A stretch of 64,000 bases of DNA. Source: Streptomyces sp. MJM8645. GTDB lineage: Bacteria > Actinomycetota > Actinomycetes > Streptomycetales > Streptomycetaceae. Shown here one piece after another: positions 35,657 through 44,170 of this stretch. The translations under genes were made by a program, and so were the position numbers. The DNA lies in the NCBI RefSeq assembly GCF_001625365.1, contig NZ_LJJF01000001.1, positions 3,607,001 through 3,671,000 of the forward strand. Reading direction: 5' to 3'. Under the pieces are notes generated by a model that saw nothing but the letters and a program-made list of their open reading frames with translations, searched no databases and was not told the DNA's origin. Each line of letters opens with the position of its first letter. Within the stretch, counting starts at the first letter, position 1.

Positions 35657-36519
35657 GCGGCGCTGACCTCCTGACCGGCCGACAGGAAGCCGATCGCGTT
35701 GTCGATGACGGTGGGCTCGGCGACGATCCGGCGGTGGCCGAGCCCTCGGGTGACCAGTAGTTCCAGCCGGTCACCGTACGCGGCTTTCAGGCGCCGCGCG
35801 TGCGATATTCCGACCACGTCGTCGCCCTCGTCGTGCGCCACCAGGATCGGCGGCGGCACCTCCTCGGGCCGGTGCGCGGCGTCGAAGCGCCGCCACGGGT
35901 CCTCGGTGCCGGCGAACAGCTCGTGCTCGATCCGGTGCCGCAGGTCCCGCTCGATCACCGGGCCGAGGCCGAGCCCGGCGCAGAACGCGCCCGGCAGGTA
36001 GGCGAATTCGCTGACCCCGGCGAGGGCGACCAGCCGCCCGGCCCGGACTCCCTCGCGCAGCGCCAGGAACGCCCCGGCCACGCCCAGCGAGTGCGCCACG
36101 ATCGCCTCGAACCCGCCGTAGCCGTCCTGGAGTTGCCCGGCGATGGCGCGGTACTCCAGCACCGTGGTGGCCCGGCCGCCGGAGTCGCCGTGGCCCGGCG
36201 CGTCGAAGGCGACCGGGCTCAGCCCGAGCGCGCGCAGCCGGGGCACGTAGGGGGCGAAGCGCGAGGCGCGGGAGCGCCAGCCGTGCATCAGCAGCACCGG
36301 CCGGGCGCCGTCGCCCCAGCGGTAGACGACGACCTCCTTGCCGTTCACGGTGATCCGCTCGACGGCGGCCTGCCGGTGGGTCTCCCGCTCGGCGGGGCGG
36401 ACGGCGCTGCGCCGCAGCGGACGCTGGAACAGCTCGTACGCGGCGCGGCCGGCCAGCCGGGGCGCCAGGTGCGAGGTGGTGTTGAGGGCGGTGCGAACCA
36501 GTGCGAGGGCCGGGTCCAT
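35653..36519 (-). CDS. Alpha/beta hydrolase
   Basis: 288 residues. Oxyanion region LMHGWRSRASRF, nucleophile Ser in IVAHSLGVAGAFL, acid in ILVAHDEGDDVVGISHA and His in GLGHRRI complete the triad. Soluble esterase or lipase-like enzyme, substrate unknown. ATG at 36519 follows GGGAG. It is first in a two-gene operon and divergent from a TetR regulator whose probable operator lies between them, so it is the likely target of that regulator. Confidence 0.9.
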   Translation of the reverse strand: MDPALALVRTALNTTSHLAPRLAGRAAYELFQRPLRRSAVRPAERETHRQAAVERITVNGKEVVVYRWGDGARPVLLMHGWRSRASRFAPYVPRLRALGLSPVAFDAPGHGDSGGRATTVLEYRAIAGQLQDGYGGFEAIVAHSLGVAGAFLALREGVRAGRLVALAGVSEFAYLPGAFCAGLGLGPVIERDLRHRIEHELFAGTEDPWRRFDAAHRPEEVPPPILVAHDEGDDVVGISHARRLKAAYGDRLELLVTRGLGHRRIVAEPTVIDNAIGFLSAGQEVSAA

Positions 36520-36586
36520 GCGGTCTCCCTGTCGGTGCGGACGGGCGTGCCGGGGTGCGGGGGCCGTGCTGGGTCCGGATATTAGC

Positions 36587-36598
36587 ACGACCGTTCGT
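36587..36598. promoter_or_regulatory. Probable TetR operator between hydrolase and TetR genes
   Basis: ACGA-CCGT-TCGT, a dyad of the kind bound by many actinobacterial TetR proteins. A TAATAT hexamer (minus strand, 36579-36584) just beside it may be the hydrolase -10 box. Confidence 0.55.
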
Positions 36599-36694
36599 AC
36601 AGTTTTATGGACGGGAAGTCCGCCGCCCACCCCCGGGCTACCCTGGCGGCACGCACCGCGACGGCGACGGCGACGACGAGAACTGAGGTGGCCG

Positions 36695-37336
36695 ATGGCC
36701 GGATCGACCACGGACGGACGGGTCCTACGCGGCGAGGAGACCCGCCGGGCCGTGCTGCACCGCGCCGTCACGATCGCCTCCGTCGAAGGCCTCGGCGCAC
36801 TCTCCATCGGTCGCCTCGCCACCGACCTCGGGCTCAGCAAGAGCGGCGTGTTCGCCGGCTTCGGCTCCAAGGAGGAGCTCCAACTCGCCACCGTCCGCGC
36901 CGCCCGCCGCATCTTCGCCGACGCCGTCGTCGCCCCGGTCGCCGACACCCCGCCCGGCCTCGCCCGGGCCCGCGCCCTCTGCGAGAGCTGGCTCGCCTAC
37001 TCCCGGGCCCGGATCTTCCCCGGCGGCTGCTTCTTCTACGAGGTCACCGCCGAGTTCGACGCCCGCCCCGGCGCCGTCCGGGACGCCCTCGCCGACTGCG
37101 CCCGCGAGTGGCGCCAGGTGATCGCCGACGCCCTCGCCGAGGCCCGCGCCACCGGCGGCCTGCGGCCCGACACCGACCTCGACGACCTCGCCTTCGCCCT
37201 GATCGCCCTCCTGGAGACGGCCAACTCCCAGGCCGTGCTGCACGACGAGGACATCCCCTACCAGCGGGCCGCCCGCCTCCTGCTGCGCCTGCTGCGCGCC
37301 GAGGCCACCGACCCGGCCGACCCGGCGCTCGCCTAG
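36695..37336 (+). CDS. TetR/AcrR-family transcriptional regulator
   Basis: 213 residues. N-terminal HTH: RRAVLHRAVTIASVEGLGAL, IGRLATDLGLSKSGVFAGFG. The ligand domain (from FFYEVTAEFDARPGAVRDAL) matches the C-terminal domain common among actinobacterial TetRs of the TetR_C_16/LfrR-like kind. It is divergent from the hydrolase operon and probably represses it and itself. The start is ATG at 36695. Confidence 0.9.
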   Translation: MAGSTTDGRVLRGEETRRAVLHRAVTIASVEGLGALSIGRLATDLGLSKSGVFAGFGSKEELQLATVRAARRIFADAVVAPVADTPPGLARARALCESWLAYSRARIFPGGCFFYEVTAEFDARPGAVRDALADCAREWRQVIADALAEARATGGLRPDTDLDDLAFALIALLETANSQAVLHDEDIPYQRAARLLLRLLRAEATDPADPALA

Positions 37337-37343
37337 AACGCTT

Positions 37344-38663
37344 CTAGGCTTCTCGGCCCAGCGCCCCTTCCAGGAAAGCCGCCTGGGCCAGCAGCCGCTC
37401 GTCGCCGCCCGCCGTGCCGACCACCTGGAGGCCCAGCGGCAGCCCCTCCGCCGTCCGCCCGGCCGGGAGGCTCAGCGCGGGCAGGCCCAGGTAGCTCCAC
37501 GGCAGCGACATCACCGGGTCCCCGGTGCTGTGCAGGCCCTCCGGCGCCCCGCCGGTCGCCGACGGCACCAGCCACAGGTCCACCCCGGCCTCGGCGGTCG
37601 CCCGGGCGACCCGCTCGCGCAACCGCTCCCGGGCCTGGAGCGCGGCCGCCCGGTCCTCGGCCGCGACGCCCTGGCCGACCCGGATGCTGGCCGCCGTCTC
37701 CGGCCGGTACAGGCCGCCGAACCGGGCGAACCAGTCGGCGTGGCTGCGGGCCAGCTCGAAGCGGTTGATCGTCTGCAACTGCCGGGTGATCCCGGCGAAG
37801 TCCGGGAACAGCGGCACCCGGCGCACCGTCAGGCCGGTCTGCGCCAGGCGCTCCAGGCTCTCCTCGAAGGCGCGCAGCGCCGCCGGCTCGGCCCGCTCCA
37901 GGTACGCCCCGTCCGGGACCCCGAGCACCGGCCGGCCCCCGCCCCCGGCTGCCGCCTCGCCCCGCCAGTCGTCGCAGAGCAGTGCGGCCGCCAGGGCCGC
38001 CCCGGCCAGGTCGGCCGTGAACACCCCCAGGGTGTCGAAGCTCGGCGCGTTCGGGATCACCCCGGCCATCGGGATCCGCCCGTACGTGGGCCGGAAGCCC
38101 ACCACCCCGCAGTACGCGGCCGGCCGGATCACCGACCCGACCGTCTGGGTGCCGACCGCCAGCGGCACCAGCCCCGCCGCGACCGCCGCCGCCGACCCGC
38201 TGCTGGAGCCGCCCGGGGTGTGCCCGGGATGGTGCGGGTTGCGGGTCGGTCCTGGCGCGCTCGCCGCGAACTCGGCGGTCACCGTCTTGCCGGCGACCAG
38301 CGCCCCGGCCGCCCGCAGCCGGTCCACCACCACGGCCTGCGGCCCCGCCAGGACCCCCGGCGGCAGCGCCGAACCGCCGTGCGTGGGCAGCCCGTCCACG
38401 TGCACGATGTCCTTGACCCCCACCGCCACCCCGTACAGCGGCGGCCGCCCGGCCGGTTCGGGGTGCCGCGCGGCCAGCGCCCGCGCCTGCGCGTGCAGCC
38501 GGTCGTGCCGCCCCGGCTCCGGGACGAACGCGTGGATCAGCGGGTCCACCCGCTCGACCAGCGCGCAGAAACGGTCGACGTGCTCGGACAGGTCCGGTAC
38601 GCCGGACCGCAGCCCGGCGGCCTCACGGGTCAACGACCGCGGCCGGGCGAGGGGTTGCTCCAT
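37344..38663 (-). CDS. Amidase (amidase signature family)
   Basis: 439 residues. The Ser-cisSer-Lys triad is visible: Lys in VAVGVKDIVHVDG, the Gly/Ser-rich signature HTPGGSSSGSAAAVAAG, and the nucleophile region GTQTVGSVIRPAAYCGVVGF. Hydrolyses a C-N amide bond; substrate unknown, not GatA (no gatCB nearby). ATG at 38663 is chosen; a GTG at 38672 is also possible. Confidence 0.9.
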   Translation of the reverse strand: MEQPLARPRSLTREAAGLRSGVPDLSEHVDRFCALVERVDPLIHAFVPEPGRHDRLHAQARALAARHPEPAGRPPLYGVAVGVKDIVHVDGLPTHGGSALPPGVLAGPQAVVVDRLRAAGALVAGKTVTAEFAASAPGPTRNPHHPGHTPGGSSSGSAAAVAAGLVPLAVGTQTVGSVIRPAAYCGVVGFRPTYGRIPMAGVIPNAPSFDTLGVFTADLAGAALAAALLCDDWRGEAAAGGGGRPVLGVPDGAYLERAEPAALRAFEESLERLAQTGLTVRRVPLFPDFAGITRQLQTINRFELARSHADWFARFGGLYRPETAASIRVGQGVAAEDRAAALQARERLRERVARATAEAGVDLWLVPSATGGAPEGLHSTGDPVMSLPWSYLGLPALSLPAGRTAEGLPLGLQVVGTAGGDERLLAQAAFLEGALGREA

Positions 38664-38693
38664 GCCGATCACGGTAGACCACCCGTGGACGCA

Positions 38694-38924
38694 CTACTGG
38701 TGTTCGGCCGACAGGTACGGCGTCTCGCGCAGGTAGTACGCCCCGCAGGTGTGGCAGCACAGCTCCGGCGTCTTGCCCCAGTCCACGGGCTCCCGCACCT
38801 GCGCGTCCGGGTCGAGCTCCCGGCCGCACATCGCCACGCTCTCCATCCCCCGGACCATGTGCCACAACCGCACCCCGCCGGTCGCACCCCCGGCCCCGTA
38901 CTCGGCTCGCATCTGGTGCTTCAT
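38694..38924 (-). CDS. Small hypothetical protein with a CHTC motif
   Basis: 76 residues from an ATG at 38924: MKHQMRAEYGAGG at the start, then VAMCGRELDPDAQVREPVDW and PELCCHTCGAYYLRET. The Cys residues (one in MCGRE, then CCHTC) could bind zinc. Not recognised. It lies upstream of the amidase gene in the same direction, about 30 bp away, so they may form an operon. Confidence 0.65.
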   Translation of the reverse strand: MKHQMRAEYGAGGATGGVRLWHMVRGMESVAMCGRELDPDAQVREPVDWGKTPELCCHTCGAYYLRETPYLSAEHQ

Positions 38925-39131
38925 GCGGCCATCGTCAGGCCCCCCGGCCACCCCGGCAACCGGTGGCCGAACGGGCGCCTGGGCAGCATCGATCACTTAG
39001 CGCCAAATCTGATCGAAACAAGCCACTCGCAACCGGTAGGGTTCGCGGGCGCGACCCGCGCCGACGGCCCTGCCGGAGGCCTCAAGTCGCCCGAAATCGA
39101 CCCCATTTACCCCAATCTGGAGCTTCTCAAC

Positions 39132-40097
39132 GTGCGCTCTTCTCGCCTTCTGGCCGCCTCCGCGCTGATGGCGCTCTCCTTCGGCACCACGGTCGGCGCC
39201 GTCAGCGCGAGTGCGGTCGGAGTCCCCTCCTCTCCGCCCCCCACCTCCACCACGGCCACCCCGAGCGCCCCGGCGCCGAGCACCCCGGCCCCGAGCACCA
39301 CCCCGAGCGCCCCCACCACGGCGACTCCGAGCACCACCCCCAGCAGCACCGCGACGGCCACCCCCACCAACCGGCCGTCCACCCTGCCCATGCCGACCCC
39401 GACCAACAGCATGCGGTGCAGCGGCGGCGTGCACCAGAGCCCGCTGCTCAAGGTCACCGGCTCCGGCCTGTACGGCACCACCCTGGTCAAGGGCGGACCG
39501 GCCGCCGAGCTGAGCGTGACCTGGCAGAACAACAGCGGCATCGATCTGCCCGTCGTCCACAACTCGCTCTACGTCACCGACGAGTTCGACGGGGACTACC
39601 CCGTCCAGTGGAGCACCGAGTTCTTCGACGTGCAGCTGAACACCGGCTCCGGCTGGAAGCCCGCAAAGCTCGACGACCGCTCCCTCCAGTCGCCGGACAT
39701 CAAGCTGGCCAAGGGCGAGAAGATCACCTACCAGGTCCGGATCGCCGCCACCGCCAAGGCCCCTGTCGGGAACTACGGCGCCAACTACGACGCCGGCTCC
39801 GACGCGTTCGACAACGACAAGGTGCCCACTCCGGCCAACAACAAGCCGAACGCCTGCACCCAGTTCTACAACCCCTTCGAGGGCAAGTTCCGGGTCGCCG
39901 AGGCCGGTGGCGCCACGACCCCCGCGGCCGCCGGCCACGGTTCGGCCTCCGCCTCGCCGTCGGCGGGCCCGCACCTGGCCGAGACCGGTGCCGACTCCAA
40001 CACCCTGCCGATCGCCCTCGGCGGCGCCGCCGTCCTGGCGGCCGGCGCCGGCACCGTGTTCGTCCTGCGCCGCCGCAAGGCCGGCGCGCACAGCTGA
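39132..40097 (+). CDS. Sortase-anchored cell-wall surface protein (LAETG)
   Basis: 321 residues from a GTG at 39132. A signal peptide (VRSSRLLAASALMALSFG) is followed by a 60-residue Ser/Thr/Pro linker, a beta-rich domain (residues about 95-255) and a C-terminal sorting signal: LAETG near residue 283, a hydrophobic helix and RRRK. LAXTG is the signal for class E sortases of streptomycetes, as in the chaplins. Cell-wall anchored; role unknown. No sortase gene is in the window. Confidence 0.88.
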   Translation: MRSSRLLAASALMALSFGTTVGAVSASAVGVPSSPPPTSTTATPSAPAPSTPAPSTTPSAPTTATPSTTPSSTATATPTNRPSTLPMPTPTNSMRCSGGVHQSPLLKVTGSGLYGTTLVKGGPAAELSVTWQNNSGIDLPVVHNSLYVTDEFDGDYPVQWSTEFFDVQLNTGSGWKPAKLDDRSLQSPDIKLAKGEKITYQVRIAATAKAPVGNYGANYDAGSDAFDNDKVPTPANNKPNACTQFYNPFEGKFRVAEAGGATTPAAAGHGSASASPSAGPHLAETGADSNTLPIALGGAAVLAAGAGTVFVLRRRKAGAHS

Positions 40098-40112
40098 CCC
40101 TGAAACCGGGTG

Positions 40113-40152
40113 AACGCCGGGGGCGCGGACCGTGGTCCGCGCCCCCGGCGTT
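40113..40152 (+). terminator. Terminator after the LAETG protein
   Basis: An almost continuous 19-bp palindrome (AACGCCGGGGGCGCGGACC and complement). Confidence 0.88.
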
Positions 40153-40217
40153 CGTCGTATCAGCTCGTCGTATCAGCCCGCCGTCATCAGCGCGTCGTCA
40201 TCAGTTCGCCGTGTCAG
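40150..40217. repeat. Five imperfect 13-14-bp tandem repeats
   Basis: Units like TCGTCGTATCAGC repeat between the LAETG terminator and the ATPase stop codon. Read on the minus strand, every unit carries a TGA. Confidence 0.75.
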
Positions 40218-40849
40218 GACGCCCGCAGCAAGGCCCCGTCCTGCCACTTGAGGATCTTGTCGAAGCTCACGATGGCGCCCCGGAGCGGGTGGTTGCGGAG
40301 CTGGACGTGGTCGGTGAGGGCGTGGATGAGGAAGAGGCCGCGGCCGGATTCGGCGGTGAGGTCCGGGAGGGCGTCGAGGTCCACGGGGCGCAGCGTGGGC
40401 ACCGCGGGGCGGGCGGGGAGGACGTGGGTGTCGTAGGGGTGGCCGTCGCGCCGGGGCTGGTGGGCGGTGAGGACCCGGGCCGGGACGGTGGCGCGGCCGC
40501 GGCGGGGGCGGCGGTGCGCGGCCGGGCGGGGCGGCGGCGGAGGGACGGGGCGGCGGCGCAGCGCCGGGGCGGGGGTGCCGACGGGGCCGGGCAGGCCGGG
40601 GCCGGAGTCGGTGACCTCGATCCGCAGGCGGTCGCCGCTGATCGAGGCGGTGACCTGGAAGCCGTCGTCGGGCCGCCCGCCGGCGCCGTGCTCGACGGCG
40701 TTGGCGCAGGCCTCGCTGAGGGCGACGCCGAGGTCGTGGGCGATCTGCGGGTCGACGCCCGCCGTCGCCATGGCACCGAGCAGGATGCGCCGGGCCAGCG
40801 GGACGCTGGCCGGGTCGCGCTTGAGGTGCAGAGTCCACCAGATGTCCAC
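40214..40849 (-). CDS. Anti-sigma-factor-type ATP-binding (HATPase) protein
   Basis: 211 residues. The GHKL fold is clear: LARRILLGAMATAGVD, the N box VALSEACANAVEHGAGGRP, the G1 region RIEVTDSGPGLPG and G2 SGRGLFLIHALTDHVQL. An unusual Pro/Arg/His-rich insertion of about 65 residues separates the two G boxes. Such proteins bind anti-anti-sigma factors or sigma-B-like sigma factors. GTG at 40849 has AGGAGG at a good distance; ATG at 40879 is an alternative in the same frame. No sigma or antagonist gene is adjacent. Confidence 0.82.
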   Translation of the reverse strand: MDIWWTLHLKRDPASVPLARRILLGAMATAGVDPQIAHDLGVALSEACANAVEHGAGGRPDDGFQVTASISGDRLRIEVTDSGPGLPGPVGTPAPALRRRPVPPPPPRPAAHRRPRRGRATVPARVLTAHQPRRDGHPYDTHVLPARPAVPTLRPVDLDALPDLTAESGRGLFLIHALTDHVQLRNHPLRGAIVSFDKILKWQDGALLRAS

Positions 40850-41078
40850 GGGAGGTCCCTCCTGGCTGCGGCTCCACATACAACTAGGTATCTCCGGGCG
40901 ATTCGGCGGTGAACCGTGCCCGGGGCCCGCTGCCGCCCGTTCGGCGGATGGACTGAGGCCGTGGATTGTGCCGAGTGGCGCACTCTCCGGCCTGCACGCC
41001 GCTGCCGAACGGGGCATTCGTAGGGATTTCCCACCCTGCCCACGCGGGCGAGGTAGGCGGTGAGATGATGTCTCGGCC

Positions 41079-41909
41079 ATGACTGCCCTCCCCGCCGCCC
41101 CGCTCCCGGGCGCCCTCGCACCGGATGCGCCGGTGGGGGCCGCCGCCTGGGACCTGCGGCTTGCCCGGGCCGTCCCGTTCGCCCTGGTGTGCACGCTGAT
41201 AGCGGCCGCCGGGCACGCCCTGGCGGGTGGCGGGAACGTGCCGCCGGCCGCGTTGGCGACGGGCTTCGCCGCGGTGCTGGTGCTCGCGGTGGCCTGCAGC
41301 GGGCGGGAGCGTTCGCTGACGGCCATCGCCGGTGCGCTGGGCGCGGGTCAGCTCGGGCTGCACTGCCTGTTCCACAGCTTCAACGGCCACGCCGCGATCG
41401 GCGGCATGGCCGGCATGCACCACGGCGGCTCCGGTCCGCTGACCCTGCCGACCGTGGCGGGCCGGCTGATCTGCAACGAGGCGCGCCCCGGCACGCTGGC
41501 CGGCCTGCCCGGGAGCCCGACCGCCGAGCAGCTGGTCTCCTCGGCGGGCCTGGACCCGAACGCGTACGCCGTCGCCCCGTGGTGGCAGGGCGGCGTGTTC
41601 GGGATGACGCCGTCGATGCTGGCCGGGCACCTGGCCGCCGCGCTGGTGGCGGGCTGGTGGCTGCGGCGTGGTGAGGCGGCGCTGTGGCGGCTGGTGCGGG
41701 TGACCGCGTCGGCGGCCCGGGAGCATTGGGCGGCGCCGCTGCGGTCGGCGCTGGTGCTGGTGGCGGCGCTGCTGCGCGGCCTGTTCGGCGCGGCCGGTCC
41801 GGCCCGTCGGTTCGGCGTCCGGGGCGGGGAGAGTCCGCTTCCGGCGGGTGCCGCGCTGCGGCACAGCGTGGTGCGGCGCGGTCCGCCGCGCGGGGTCTTC
41901 GCGTACTGA
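41079..41909 (+). CDS. Membrane protein upstream of the copper genes
   Basis: 276 residues, with 4-5 membrane segments (VPFALVCTLIAAAGHAL, AALATGFAAVLVLAVAC, GALGAGQLGLHCLFHSF, SMLAGHLAAALVAGWWL). A His/Met-rich loop (HSFNGHAAIGGMAGMHHGG) could bind copper. It precedes the YcnI-Sco-PCuAC-CopCD genes. The function is not established; a copper-handling role is inference from the His/Met loop and position. Confidence 0.8.
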   Translation: MTALPAAPLPGALAPDAPVGAAAWDLRLARAVPFALVCTLIAAAGHALAGGGNVPPAALATGFAAVLVLAVACSGRERSLTAIAGALGAGQLGLHCLFHSFNGHAAIGGMAGMHHGGSGPLTLPTVAGRLICNEARPGTLAGLPGSPTAEQLVSSAGLDPNAYAVAPWWQGGVFGMTPSMLAGHLAAALVAGWWLRRGEAALWRLVRVTASAAREHWAAPLRSALVLVAALLRGLFGAAGPARRFGVRGGESPLPAGAALRHSVVRRGPPRGVFAY

Positions 41910-41970
41910 TCCGGCTCCTGGCGCCCCGTTCGTGTCGGGCCCCGGTCGTGCGCAGCGTCCCCGGGCCGGT

Positions 41971-42005
41971 CCCGTGTGTCCCCGACATCCCGTGTGTCCC
42001 CGACA
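41971..42005. repeat. Direct repeat upstream of the YcnI gene
   Basis: CCCGTGTGTCCCCGACA occurs twice with an 18-bp period in the spacer before the YcnI gene. Confidence 0.8.
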
Positions 42006-42135
42006 CGCCGACGGCCCCCGGTTTCCGCCCCCACACGTCCCCAGCACGTCCCCACGCGCGGCCCCGCCGAGGCACGGTCTTCCCGTCGCCCGGACGCGGG
42101 CCGGTCCGCCGAGCTCCGATCGGAGACACCCCATC

Positions 42136-42891
42136 ATGCGTTCCCTTCCCACCCGCCGTCTCGCCGCCGTCGCCCTCACCGCCGCCGCCTCCGTGGTGGC
42201 GCTGGCCGGCCCCGCGTTCGCGCACGTCACCGTGAACCCGGGTGCGGCCGCCCAGGGCGGCTACACGGCCGTCGACTTCCGGGTGCCGAACGAGAGCGAC
42301 GCCGCCGGCACGGTGAAGCTGGAGGTCAACCTCCCGCTGGACCACCCGCTGGCCTCCGTCCGCACCCTGCCGCTGCCGGGCTGGACCGCGGCCGTCGAGA
42401 AGGCGAAGCTCGACAAGCCGATCAAGGTGCACGGCAGCGACGTCAACGAGGCCGTCTCCAAGATCACCTGGACCGCCGACGCCGGCACCAAGATCGCCCC
42501 CGGTCAGTTCCAGGAGTTCCGGGTCTCGATCGGCCCGCTGCCGTCCGACGCCGACAGCATGGTCTTCAAGACCCTGCAGACCTACGACAACGGCGACGTC
42601 GTCCGCTGGATCGACGAGTCCAAGGACGGCCAGCCCGAGCCGGCCCACCCGGCCCCCGTCCTGAAGCTCACCAAGGCCGCCGCCGGTGAGGACGCCCACG
42701 GCGGCGTCACCGCCTCCCCCTCCGCGGGCGCCCACGGCGACAGCGCCGACCACACCGCGGCCCCGGCCGGCGCCAAGTCCAGCGACTCCACCGCCCGGGT
42801 GCTCGGCGTGGTCGGCATCGTGGTCGGCGTGATCGGCACCGCCGTCGGCGTGCTCGGCCTGCGCCGCCGGAGCAGCGGCTCCGCCTCCTGA
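42136..42891 (+). CDS. YcnI-family (DUF1775) copper-binding protein
   Basis: 251 residues. A Sec signal peptide is cut after AFA so that the mature protein begins HVTVNP; this N-terminal His with a nearby Trp binds Cu(II) in YcnI. The DUF1775 domain spans about 30-165, followed by a His-containing Ala/Ser linker and a C-terminal membrane helix (VLGVVGIVVGVIGTAVGVLG) with RRR. Acts outside the membrane in copper acquisition or delivery, with Sco, PCuAC and CopCD downstream. ATG at 42136 follows GGAGA. Confidence 0.92.
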   Translation: MRSLPTRRLAAVALTAAASVVALAGPAFAHVTVNPGAAAQGGYTAVDFRVPNESDAAGTVKLEVNLPLDHPLASVRTLPLPGWTAAVEKAKLDKPIKVHGSDVNEAVSKITWTADAGTKIAPGQFQEFRVSIGPLPSDADSMVFKTLQTYDNGDVVRWIDESKDGQPEPAHPAPVLKLTKAAAGEDAHGGVTASPSAGAHGDSADHTAAPAGAKSSDSTARVLGVVGIVVGVIGTAVGVLGLRRRSSGSAS

Positions 42892-42897
42892 CCCACC

Positions 42898-42944
42898 CCG
42901 CCGGCGGGGCCGTACCCACGCCCCGGGTACGGTCCCGCCGGCGG
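42898..42944 (+). terminator. Strong hairpin between YcnI and Sco genes
   Basis: A 20-bp stem (CCGCCGGCGGGGCCGTACCC) with one G/T pair and a 7-nt loop, ending 26 bp before the sco start. It should end or reduce transcription from YcnI into sco. Confidence 0.8.
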
Positions 42945-42970
42945 TCCCACCCCGCACGATCGGATCTCCC

Positions 42971-43639
42971 ATGCCCCGCACCACCCGCACCACCCGCCTG
43001 GCCGGCGCGGCCGCCGTCGCGCTCGCCGCCGCCCTGACGCTGACCGCCTGCGGCTCCTCCGGGGGCGGCTCGACCCCCGCCAAGGTCACCAAGCAGAAGT
43101 CCGACTCGCCGTACCAGGGCACGGTGCTCACCAAGAACTTCGAGAAGCCCGACCTCCAGCTGACCGACACCTCCGGCCAGCCGTACGACCTGCGGCAGCA
43201 GACCAACGGCAAGACCACGCTGCTGTTCTTCGGCTACACCAGCTGCCCGGACGTCTGCCCGACCACCATGGGCGACATCGGCGTCGCGATGAAGGCGCTC
43301 CCGGCCGAGGAGCGGCAGAAGGTCAACGTCGTCTTCGTCTCCACCGACCCGCAGCGCGACACCCCCAAGGTGCTGCGCACCTGGCTGGACTCGATGGGCA
43401 GCGACTTCATAGGCCTGACCGGCGACCTGGCCAAGGTGAAGACGGCCGCCAGGTCGCTCGGCATCATGATCGAGGACCCGGTGGTCAACGCGGACGGCAC
43501 CGTCACCTCGACCCACGGCGCGCAGGTGCTGGCCTTCCTCCCCTCGGACGACAAGGCGCACGTGCTCTACCTGAGCGGCACCGAGGAGAAGACCTACGAG
43601 CACGACCTGCCGCTGCTCGCCAAGGGGGTCGCGGCATGA
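42971..43639 (+). CDS. sco: Sco/SenC copper chaperone lipoprotein
   Basis: 222 residues. Lipobox LTAC with Cys27 to be lipidated. The thioredoxin-like domain carries the copper motif TSCPDVCP (Cys92, Cys96) and the distal His in TSTHGAQVL. Sco delivers copper to cytochrome oxidase or, in Streptomyces, to extracellular copper enzymes. The stop overlaps the start of the PCuAC gene. Confidence 0.94.
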   Translation: MPRTTRTTRLAGAAAVALAAALTLTACGSSGGGSTPAKVTKQKSDSPYQGTVLTKNFEKPDLQLTDTSGQPYDLRQQTNGKTTLLFFGYTSCPDVCPTTMGDIGVAMKALPAEERQKVNVVFVSTDPQRDTPKVLRTWLDSMGSDFIGLTGDLAKVKTAARSLGIMIEDPVVNADGTVTSTHGAQVLAFLPSDDKAHVLYLSGTEEKTYEHDLPLLAKGVAA

Positions 43640-44157
43640 AGGCCTCGACCGGCCACGCCCCGGCCGGCCGCGCGACCCTCGGCTTCCGGCGGACGGCGCT
43701 CACGGGCGCGGTACTGGCGACGGCCCTGGGCGGCGGCGCCATCCTGGTCGCCTGCGGGGCAGGCGGTCAGGACGGTGCCGGCGGCGGGGCGGCCAAGCTG
43801 AGCGTCGCCGACTCCTACATCCCGCTGCCCCCGGCCGGCGGGATGGCCGCCGGCTACCTGACCGTCCGCAACGACGGCGGGCAGGACCAGCTGGTCAAGG
43901 TGAGCAGCCCGGGCGCCGAGTCCGTCACCATGCACCGCTCGACCCCGTCGAGCATGGAGCAGGTCCCGAGCCTGGACGTGCCCGCGCACGGCGCGTTGCA
44001 GTTCGCCCGCGGCGGCACCCACCTGATGATCATGGGATGGCAGAAGGCCCCCGCCCTCGGCGACGAGCTGGAGCTCGACCTGACCTTCGCCAAGTCCGGC
44101 ACCCTGTCGGTCAAGGTGCCGGTCAAGGAGCTCACCTACCGCCCCGGCCAGAGTTAA
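43636..44157 (+). CDS. PCuAC-type extracellular copper chaperone (ECuC-like)
   Basis: 173 residues. An N-terminal signal with a possible lipobox (ILVACGAGG), then a PCuAC domain with the Cu(I) motif: MHRSTPSSM followed by HLM (THLMIMGW), that is His-Met pairs at the family spacing. It passes Cu(I) to Sco or to oxidases. ATG overlaps the sco stop (ATGA). Known Streptomyces homologues work with Sco in supplying copper for morphogenesis. Confidence 0.93.
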   Translation: MKASTGHAPAGRATLGFRRTALTGAVLATALGGGAILVACGAGGQDGAGGGAAKLSVADSYIPLPPAGGMAAGYLTVRNDGGQDQLVKVSSPGAESVTMHRSTPSSMEQVPSLDVPAHGALQFARGGTHLMIMGWQKAPALGDELELDLTFAKSGTLSVKVPVKELTYRPGQS

Positions 44158-44170
44158 GGGGACCGCCAGC

